From Bacteroidia bacterium (GTDB taxonomy: Bacteria > Bacteroidota > Bacteroidia > SXHM01), in the NCBI GenBank assembly GCA_022072225.1, contig JAJVIC010000009.1, positions 91,736 through 155,735 on the forward strand: a stretch of DNA of 64,000 bases. Direction: 5' to 3'. The notes beneath the pieces are model-generated. The model was not told the DNA's origin. It saw only the letters and a list, made by a program, of their open reading frames with translations, and did no database searches. This document shows, piece after piece, positions 57,705 through 64,000 of this stretch. Numbering within the stretch: position 1 is the stretch's first letter; each line of letters begins with the position of its first letter. A program made the translations under genes and the position numbers.

Positions 57705-60700
57705 ATGCGCAAACTTCTTATTATTCTGTTCCTTTCAATTGTCAATTATCAATTATCAATTACCAATTCCTTCGCTCAGTCTCCCGAAAAAATGAACTAT
57801 CAGGGCTTAGCCCGCGATGCCAGCGGAGTTGAATTGGCCAATCAGGCCATAGCTCTTCGTCTGAGCATCCGTCAGGGTGGGAACAACGGCAGTATTGTAT
57901 ATCAGGAACTGCACAGTGTTACAACCAACCAGTTTGGTTTGTTCAATGTGGAGATAGGCGGAGGTTCAGTGTTGAGCGGGGTGTTTAGTGTTATAGACTG
58001 GGGCATGGGTCCTTATTACTTTCAGGTAGAGCTGGACGAGAATGGCGGCAATAATTTTACCGACATGGGCACCATGCAGTTTATTTCGGTGCCTTATGCG
58101 TTGTATGCCAAGGTAGCCGGAGGTTTAGATGGCATTATAGAAGGCACACCCGGGCCCACCGGTCCTACCGGCCCGGCAGGAACAGCAGGTGTTGCCGGAG
58201 CAACAGGTGCTACCGGAGCAGACGGCACATCGGTAGAGATACAGGGCAGCGTAGCCACATCGGCAAACCTTCCCGGCAGCGGCAACACCAATGGCGATGG
58301 CTATATTACACAAGATACCGGGCATCTCTGGATCTGGGATGGCAGCGCATGGGTAGATGCCGGACAGATACAAGGTCCTGCGGGCGCTACCGGTCCAACA
58401 GGTGCAGCAGGAATAAATGGAACAAACGGAGCTACCGGAGCCACAGGCGCAACCGGTATAGCCGGAACCAATGGCGCAACGGGTGCTACGGGCTCAACAG
58501 GAGTAACAGGTGCAGCCGGAACTAATGGAACTAATGGCGCTACAGGCGCTACCGGCCCAAGCGGAGCAGATGGAAGCAACGGCAGTAATGGAGCAACAGG
58601 TGCTACCGGCCCGCAAGGCGCAACAGGAGCCAACGGAACCAACGGAATTAATGGCGCAACAGGAGCTACCGGTCCGCAAGGCCCGGCTGGAGCTAATGGA
58701 ACCAACGGAAGTAATGGCGCAACCGGAGCTACCGGCCCGCAAGGCCCGGCTGGAGCTAATGGAACTAACGGAACCAACGGTGCAACAGGAGCCACCGGCC
58801 CTCAAGGTCCAACAGGAGCAAACGGCACTAACGGAACCAATGGCGCAACCGGAGCTACCGGTCCGCAAGGCCCGGCTGGAGCTAATGGAACCAACGGAAG
58901 TAATGGTGCAACCGGAGCCACCGGCCCTCAAGGTCCAATAGGAGCAAACGGCACTAACGGAACCAATGGCGCAACCGGAGCTACCGGTCCGCAAGGCCCG
59001 GCTGGAGCTAATGGAACCAACGGAAGTAATGGTGCAACCGGAGCCACCGGCCCTCAAGGCCCAAGCGGAGCCGATGGAATAAACGGAAGCAATGGCAGCA
59101 ACGGTGCTCCGGGAGCAACCGGTCCTACCGGCCCAACAGGTAATACGGGTTCGGCAGGCGCCACTGGTCCTACCGGCACTGCCAACATAAGCGGTACGCT
59201 CAACTATATTCCCAAGTTTACACCTGACGGGGCTACGCTGGGCAACTCGCAGCTATTTGATAATGGAACTAATATAGGTATAGGCACCAACAACCCTGCT
59301 CAGAAATTACATGTTACCGGCAGCATTACTATTCCCAATGCCTCGGTTTACAAGAGTTACGACAATGCCTCAAACCCTGTAAATCTGATACAGGCAAGCA
59401 CCAACGAAATTATTGTCGGCAACACCACATCACCTGCAATAAATACCTTGCGCATTGCAAGCGGCATGACCGACCTTCGCCTGATGAATAATAACAATGC
59501 CCTTACCTATTTCTATGTGAACAATACTTCGGGTAATGTGGGTATCAATACTACCACCCCTGCTGAAAAACTACAGGTGATAGGCAGTATTACAATTCCC
59601 AATACTTCGATTTACAAGAGTTATGATCACCTCTCAAACCCTGTGAACCTGATACAGGCTGATATCAATGATAATATAATTGTAGGCAACACCGGTTCGC
59701 CCGCTATAAATTCAATGCGCATTGCCAGCGGCATGACCGACCTTCGCCTGATGAATCATAACAATGCACTTACCTACTTGTATGTTAACAATACTTCGGG
59801 CAATGTGGGTATCAACACTACCACCCCTGGCGAAAAACTACATGTGATAGGCAGTATTACAATTCCCAATACTTCGATTTACAAGAGTTATGATCACCTC
59901 TCAAACTCCGTGAACCTGATGCAGGTTGATATCAGTGATAATATAATTGTAGGCAACACCGGTTCGCCCGCTATAAATTCAATGCGCATTGCCAGCGGCA
60001 TGACCGACCTTCGCCTGATGAATCATAACAATGCACTTACCTACTTGTATGTTAACAATACTTCGGGCAATGTGGGTATCAACACTACCACCCCTGGCGA
60101 AAAACTACATGTGATAGGCAGTATTACAATTCCCAATACTTCGATTTACAAGAGTTATGATCACCTCTCAAACTCCGTGAACCTGATGCAGGTTGATATC
60201 AGTGATAATATAATTGTAGGCAACACCGGTTCGCCCTCTATAAATTCAGTGCGCATTGCCAGTGGCATGACCGACCTTCGCCTGATGAACAATAACAATA
60301 GTATTACGTATTTGTATGTGAATAACGCTTTTGGCAATGTAGGTGTGGGCACCACCGCGCCCGGTGCAAAATTAGAGGTTACCGGGCAGGTGAAGATAAC
60401 TGGCGGCAGCCCGGGTGCAGGTAAGGTGCTTACTTCTGATGCCGCAGGGCTTGCCACTTGGCAAACTCCTTCGGGTGGGGGCTGGTCATTAACCGGTAAC
60501 AGCGGCACCACTGCGGGAACCAATTTTATTGGCACTACCGATGCCGTTGATCTGGTGGTAAAAGTTAATGGTGCAGAAACCGCGCGCTTTAAGTCATCGG
60601 GCTTAGTTGGTATCGGCACGGCTACACCTACTGATAAACTCCATATATTTGGCAGTTCGCGCTATCAGGGCGGTATGATACTGATGAATAACTACGGTTT

Positions 60701-61235
60701 TTATGGTGAGACTTCAGGTGGTACGCTTTACAGTTTAATTGGTCTTACAGCCAACACAGCCTATTTCGGGCCTACTAACTTAACAGGTACTAATACTTAT
60801 TTTTATGTTCCCCCCAGTGCGGCTGTCAATTTTATAACTACGGGCAGCCAAAGCAGGCTATACATTGCCGATGCCGGTAATGTGGGTGTGGGTACCATCA
60901 CACCGGCTTCAAAGTTGCATGTAGTAGGTGGTGGTGCAGGTACTAATGCCCTTCAGTTAGATAACGGTGCGCTGAAAGTTTCGGGTGCCGCGCCTACGGC
61001 TTTCAAGCATGTAACTGCATCGGGCAATATTACCGGAAACCGAACGGTTATTCCCAATACTACACAGGCAAATGCTTCAACTGACATTGTTATAGTAACT
61101 CACCAATATAATGCTGCCTACATCACTTCACCCGTAGGCGTTTGGTGGAACGGCAGTAACTGGACTATTTACCGCGAAGATGTGGCTGCCATGCCTACCG
61201 GTGAAACGTTTAATGTGTTGGTGATAAAGCCGTAG
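57705..61235 (+). CDS. Giant secreted collagen-like protein 1
   Basis: From the ATG at 57705 ([25 protein letters not shown]) a protein of about 1176 residues. The GTG at 57660 is a less likely start. The signal peptide includes NYQLSITNS, encoded by CAATTATCAATTATC words. Residues about 25-135 form a domain ([34 protein letters not shown] ... [11 protein letters not shown]), nearly identical to that of the protein at 61668. Then come Gly-X-Y stretches (58141-59200) with [24 protein letters not shown] units. Four tandem 89-residue repeats follow (59301-60366), and a tail-fibre-like C-terminus ends it ([16 protein letters not shown]). No Lys hydroxylation system is implied. It is likely a surface fibre; the exact role is unknown. 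Confidence 0.85.
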   Translation: MRKLLIILFLSIVNYQLSITNSFAQSPEKMNYQGLARDASGVELANQAIALRLSIRQGGNNGSIVYQELHSVTTNQFGLFNVEIGGGSVLSGVFSVIDWGMGPYYFQVELDENGGNNFTDMGTMQFISVPYALYAKVAGGLDGIIEGTPGPTGPTGPAGTAGVAGATGATGADGTSVEIQGSVATSANLPGSGNTNGDGYITQDTGHLWIWDGSAWVDAGQIQGPAGATGPTGAAGINGTNGATGATGATGIAGTNGATGATGSTGVTGAAGTNGTNGATGATGPSGADGSNGSNGATGATGPQGATGANGTNGINGATGATGPQGPAGANGTNGSNGATGATGPQGPAGANGTNGTNGATGATGPQGPTGANGTNGTNGATGATGPQGPAGANGTNGSNGATGATGPQGPIGANGTNGTNGATGATGPQGPAGANGTNGSNGATGATGPQGPSGADGINGSNGSNGAPGATGPTGPTGNTGSAGATGPTGTANISGTLNYIPKFTPDGATLGNSQLFDNGTNIGIGTNNPAQKLHVTGSITIPNASVYKSYDNASNPVNLIQASTNEIIVGNTTSPAINTLRIASGMTDLRLMNNNNALTYFYVNNTSGNVGINTTTPAEKLQVIGSITIPNTSIYKSYDHLSNPVNLIQADINDNIIVGNTGSPAINSMRIASGMTDLRLMNHNNALTYLYVNNTSGNVGINTTTPGEKLHVIGSITIPNTSIYKSYDHLSNSVNLMQVDISDNIIVGNTGSPAINSMRIASGMTDLRLMNHNNALTYLYVNNTSGNVGINTTTPGEKLHVIGSITIPNTSIYKSYDHLSNSVNLMQVDISDNIIVGNTGSPSINSVRIASGMTDLRLMNNNNSITYLYVNNAFGNVGVGTTAPGAKLEVTGQVKITGGSPGAGKVLTSDAAGLATWQTPSGGGWSLTGNSGTTAGTNFIGTTDAVDLVVKVNGAETARFKSSGLVGIGTATPTDKLHIFGSSRYQGGMILMNNYGFYGETSGGTLYSLIGLTANTAYFGPTNLTGTNTYFYVPPSAAVNFITTGSQSRLYIADAGNVGVGTITPASKLHVVGGGAGTNALQLDNGALKVSGAAPTAFKHVTASGNITGNRTVIPNTTQANASTDIVIVTHQYNAAYITSPVGVWWNGSNWTIYREDVAAMPTGETFNVLVIKP
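58378..59200. repeat. Collagen-like coding repeat in protein 1
   Basis: Gly-X-Y triplets run almost unbroken. A 63-bp unit (21 residues, 7 triplets, with CCGGTCCGCAAGGCCCGGCT core) is repeated several times with small substitutions, such as PQGPAGANG against PQGPTGANG. The antisense strand shows long Ala/Pro/Val open frames that are only shadows. Confidence 0.85.
59301..60366. repeat. Four tandem 267-bp (89-residue) units
   Basis: The AAAAACTACA..TGATAGGCAG segment recurs with GAA codons at 59565, 59832 and 60099, exactly 267 bp apart, and the next boundary at 60366. The first unit (59301) is 264 bp. The second to fourth units are nearly identical over long stretches. This points to recent duplication inside the gene. 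Confidence 0.88.
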
Positions 61236-61245
61236 GGAAGCGGCA

Positions 61246-61273
61246 GTTACTGCTTACTGCCCACTGCCTACTC
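61246..61273. repeat. Word-repeat tract (TACTGCTTACTGCCCACTGCC)
   Basis: CAGTTACTGCTTACTGCCCA continues with CTGCCTACTC. The ACTGCCTACTGC word is the same as the one that encodes the signal peptide of the redoxin gene at 51878. It lies just before the array. Confidence 0.65.
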
Positions 61274-61280
61274 TCTTCTA

Positions 61281-61575
61281 CCAGTTCACCCTTGCGCTGG
61301 CATTCGTTCCAGAAAACCTCTGCCTTTTTGCAAGGAACCTCACCTCCGTTGCAGCAGACTCGTCCCCCGTTGCAAAAAACCTTAACTCCGTTGCAGCGGA
61401 CTCGTTCCCCGCTGCAAAAAACCTTAACTCCGTTGCAGCGGACTCGTTCCCCGTTGCAAAAAACCTTAACTCCGTTGCAGCGGACTCGTTCCCCGCAGCA
61501 AAAAACCTTAGCTCCGTTGCAGCAGACTCGTCCTCCGCAGCAAAAAACCTTAAGTCTGCTGCAAGAAACCCAAGA
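61281..61575. repeat. 42-bp (2 x 21) tandem array between the collagen-like genes
   Basis: Five full units begin at 61344, 61386, 61428, 61470 and 61512, each CTCCGTTGCAG(C/...) then a second half (C/T)CCCG(T/C/A)(T/A)GCAAAAAACCTTA(A/G). The halves are related to each other, so the basic period is 21 bp. Diverged half-units continue to both sides (61302, 61323 and 61554). Both strands are open across it (heptads GNESAAT / ELRFFAT on the minus strand, PLQRTRS / PLQKTLT on the plus strand). I regard it as non-coding. The gap 61236-61667 holds no gene. Confidence 0.82.
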
Positions 61576-61667
61576 CGTTGTGTCTCGTTTGGCAGTATTA
61601 TTTCCCATAAACCCTTGCTTGTCATCAGCTAATTGGTTTTATTTGCAATAATCTAAATCCCAATCCT

Positions 61668-64000
61668 ATGCGCAAACTACTACTTCTTACTTTTACTATG
61701 GTCTATGGACTATGGACTATGGGCTGCTTCGCTCAGTCTCCCGAAAAAATGAACTATCAGGGCTTAGCCCGCGATGCCAGCGGAGTTGAATTGGCCAATC
61801 AGGCTATTGCTCTTCGTCTGAGCATCCGTCAGGGCGGCAATAATGGCAGCATTGTATATCAGGAACTGCACAATGTTATAACCAATCAGTTTGGCTTGTT
61901 CAATGTAGAAATAGGCGGAGGATTTCTGCTGAGCGGAGCCTTCAACGCCATAGACTGGGGCACGGGTCCTTATTTCTTTCAGGTAGAGCTGGACGAGAAT
62001 GGCGGCAATAACTTTACCGACATGGGAACCATGCAGTTTATTTCGGTGCCTTATGCGCTGTATGCCAAGGTAGCCGGAGCATTGGATGGAATTCAGCAAG
62101 GCACCCCGGGCCCAACAGGCCCCACCGGCCCTGCAGGAGTTGCAGGAGCCACGGGCGCAACCGGTGTAACCGGAGCAGACGGCACATCGGTTGAGATACA
62201 GGGCAGTGTTGCAAGTTCTGCTAACCTTCCGGGTTCAGGTAATACGAACGGAGACGGCTATATTACCGAAGATACAGGCCACCTTTGGGTGTGGAGCGGT
62301 AGCGCATGGGTAGATGCCGGGCAGATACAAGGTCCTGCGGGTCCTGCCGGCCCGACAGGAGCTACCGGCAGCGCAGGTACAAACGGCAGCAACGGAGCTA
62401 CGGGCGCAACAGGCGCAAATGGCAGCAATGGCGCAACCGGCCCAACAGGTGCTACGGGCACAGCAGGAACCAACGGAAGTAACGGAGCAACAGGTGCCAC
62501 AGGCCCTACCGGAGCAACGGGCACAGCAGGGACTAATGGCAGCAATGGTGCCACTGGCCCAACAGGTGCTACGGGCACAGCAGGAACCAACGGAAGTAAC
62601 GGAGCAACAGGCGCCACAGGCCCTACGGGAGCAACGGGCACTGCCGGGACTAACGGCAGTAATGGCGCTACAGGTGCAACTGGTCCTACCGGAGCCACTG
62701 GCACAGCAGGAACTAATGGAAGCAACGGAGCAACAGGAGTTACCGGCTCTACCGGAGCCACAGGCGCAACTGGAGCTACAGGTACAGCGGGTACTAACGG
62801 CAGCAATGGCGCAACAGGTGCTACCGGCCCAACCGGAGCCACTGGCACAGCAGGAACTAATGGAAGCAACGGAGCAACAGGAGTTACCGGCTCTACCGGA
62901 GCCACAGGCGCAACTGGAGCTACAGGTACAGCGGGTACTAACGGCAGCAATGGCGCAACAGGTGCTACCGGCCCAACCGGAGCCACCGGCACAGCAGGAA
63001 CTAATGGAAGCAACGGAGCTACAGGAGCTACCGGCCCTACCGGAGCCACAGGCGCAACGGGAGTTACAGGCACAGCAGGTACTAACGGCAGCAATGGAGC
63101 CACAGGTGCCACGGGCGCAACAGGTGCTGACGGAGCATTGAATGCCTGGGGCTTATCCGGAAATGCAGGTACTACTGCCGGACTAAATTTTCTGGGTACC
63201 ACCGATGCGGTTGATTTAGCAGTTGTAACCAACTCAGCCGAAAGAATGAGAATTGCCTCCGATGGAAATATTGGTGTTAACAATGCACCCACCGCAAACG
63301 ATAATCTTTACGTTTACAGCGCAACCAAAGGTCCCGATCTGACTAATATCTATGCACAAAACGAAGGCAATACAAACGGATCTTCATGGAGTTCTACAGG
63401 GGTAGCTGCCGTTATTAAAGGTTTTTCGTTTTGGGGTAATCCATATTCTACTTCCCTTGCCGGCTACAGTTATCAGGATTATGCCGGTTCTGCTGCCGTT
63501 GTAGGCGCACAACATACAGGTGCAGGTGCCGGTTTTCTGGGCTATTTTGATGGCGCCACCCGTTGGGGTGTTTATACCGATGCGAATGTGCCTGCTTACA
63601 TTCGGGGCAATTTGAGATTTGATGGTGAGTTGTTGCCATCCGGTTCGGCAGGTACTGCCGGACAAGTGCTTACCTCTGCCGGACCGGGCTTGCCTCCCAC
63701 ATGGTCGGCAGGTGGTGGAGGTGGCAGCGGATGGCTGCTTACAGGAAATGCAGGTACTACAGCCGGAACCAATTTTGTGGGAACCACTGATGCAGTGGAT
63801 TTGGTATTTAAGACCAACGGCACTGAATTTATGCGCGGAACAACTACTACCGGAAGAGTGGGTATTGGAACTGCTACTCCTAATCAGAAATTGCATATAA
63901 ACGGCAACACCCGTTTTCAGGGCGAGAGTTATATTAACAACGGCTATTATCACCGTGCCGAAACTTCAATAGGCGGCCAGTATAAAGTAGCGGGTTTCAG
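61668..64000 (+). CDS. Giant secreted collagen-like protein 2 (runs off the right edge)
   Basis: From the ATG at 61668 ([23 protein letters not shown]) an open frame of 777 codons reaches the edge. Part of the signal peptide (VYGLWTMG) is encoded by TATGGACTATGGACTATGG words. Residues 24-140 match the N-domain of protein 1 almost exactly ([34 protein letters not shown]). Collagen-like Gly-X-Y sequence follows (62110-63130, [19 protein letters not shown] units), then non-collagen repeats with [22 protein letters not shown] and [18 protein letters not shown]. The end is missing, so length and C-terminal domain are unknown. Confidence 0.85.
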   Translation, partial: MRKLLLLTFTMVYGLWTMGCFAQSPEKMNYQGLARDASGVELANQAIALRLSIRQGGNNGSIVYQELHNVITNQFGLFNVEIGGGFLLSGAFNAIDWGTGPYFFQVELDENGGNNFTDMGTMQFISVPYALYAKVAGALDGIQQGTPGPTGPTGPAGVAGATGATGVTGADGTSVEIQGSVASSANLPGSGNTNGDGYITEDTGHLWVWSGSAWVDAGQIQGPAGPAGPTGATGSAGTNGSNGATGATGANGSNGATGPTGATGTAGTNGSNGATGATGPTGATGTAGTNGSNGATGPTGATGTAGTNGSNGATGATGPTGATGTAGTNGSNGATGATGPTGATGTAGTNGSNGATGVTGSTGATGATGATGTAGTNGSNGATGATGPTGATGTAGTNGSNGATGVTGSTGATGATGATGTAGTNGSNGATGATGPTGATGTAGTNGSNGATGATGPTGATGATGVTGTAGTNGSNGATGATGATGADGALNAWGLSGNAGTTAGLNFLGTTDAVDLAVVTNSAERMRIASDGNIGVNNAPTANDNLYVYSATKGPDLTNIYAQNEGNTNGSSWSSTGVAAVIKGFSFWGNPYSTSLAGYSYQDYAGSAAVVGAQHTGAGAGFLGYFDGATRWGVYTDANVPAYIRGNLRFDGELLPSGSAGTAGQVLTSAGPGLPPTWSAGGGGGSGWLLTGNAGTTAGTNFVGTTDAVDLVFKTNGTEFMRGTTTTGRVGIGTATPNQKLHINGNTRFQGESYINNGYYHRAETSIGGQYKVAGF
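62344..63130. repeat. Collagen-like coding repeat in protein 2
   Basis: Near-perfect Gly-X-Y triplets. GCAGGAACTAATGGAAGCAA and GGAGCCACTGGCACAGCAGG recur several times, giving a longer-order repeat of Thr-rich triplets ([19 protein letters not shown]). Protein 1 uses PQGPAGANG units instead. The array looks independently expanded. Confidence 0.82.

Noticed and set aside
61278..61651. Open frames on both strands of the 42-bp array
   Set aside because: 42 is a multiple of 3, so any stop-free unit gives open frames on several frames. The unit differences do not favour synonymous changes on either strand.
62258..63292. Long antisense frame rich in Val-Ala-Pro opposite collagen-like protein 2
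   Set aside because: It is the reverse complement of Gly-X-Y codons, lacks an independent start context, and the plus-strand gene explains the sequence. The same applies to 58301-58795 and 58494-59057.

Overview
The window comes from a chromosome of the phylum Bacteroidota. The evidence is the gliding-motility lipoprotein pair GldB/GldC, several secreted proteins with type IX secretion (T9SS) C-terminal sorting domains or CHU_C-type endings, and promoters of the Bacteroidota type (TTG, 19-21 bp, TAnnTTTG). The dcw order and content, including a FtsI with a C-terminal PASTA domain and a long MraY, fit as well. I cannot place it below phylum from sequence alone. I recognise no rRNA, tRNA or CRISPR.

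Layout. 1-13857 (minus strand) is a compact dcw cell-wall and division operon in the order mraZ, rsmH, ftsL-like, ftsI, murE, mraY, murD, a free-standing copy of the MurD C-terminal domain, ftsW, murG, murC, ftsQ and ftsA (cut by the left edge). 14156-19119 holds an alpha/beta hydrolase, engB, a CHU_C adhesin-like protein and gldC/gldB. 19169-23985 is a plus-strand run: a beta-barrel protein, a VOC protein, a C45-type Ntn hydrolase and a phenylacetate-CoA-ligase-like enzyme. A GxxExxY gene bounded by inverted repeats is inserted in that run. 23986-26160 is an accessory patch with dispersed repeats, a 21-bp-periodic array and two unrecognised genes. 26413-33297 carries pyrR, pyrB, a STAS protein, three T9SS secreted paralogues, ribonuclease Z, a response regulator and a small lipoprotein. 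33326-41807 carries a 2-oxoacid:ferredoxin oxidoreductase, nfu/mrp, polX and a GH3-family protein. 41859-53822 mixes metabolism (hutH, pckA, saccharopine-dehydrogenase-like, coaD, redoxin), rsmE, a DUF433/DUF5615 toxin-antitoxin-like pair, more T9SS cargo and GtrA. 54000-64000 is a tandem set of three giant secreted fibre-like proteins, two of them collagen-like.

How the genes work together. The dcw genes make lipid II precursors (MurE, MurD, MurC, MraY, MurG) and the divisome (FtsA, FtsQ, FtsL-like, FtsI, FtsW), probably under MraZ autocontrol through three 10-bp-spaced repeats just upstream of mraZ. EngB, GldB and GldC sit next to dcw. GldB is a gliding-machinery component and GldC is genetically linked to it; the same machinery is tied to T9SS, whose likely cargo proteins are scattered through the window.

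The most unusual feature is the density of small repeats. Three separate intergenic arrays share a 21-bp (or 2 x 21 = 42-bp) period (24276-24527, 49349-49495, 61281-61575). A 28-bp inverted repeat frames the GxxExxY gene and recurs as solo copies. Palindromic CTCCCC/GGGGAG elements supply the stop codons or last residues of neighbouring genes. Short tandem word-repeats encode the hydrophobic part of three signal peptides. All functions are inferred from reading the sequence; no database search was run.
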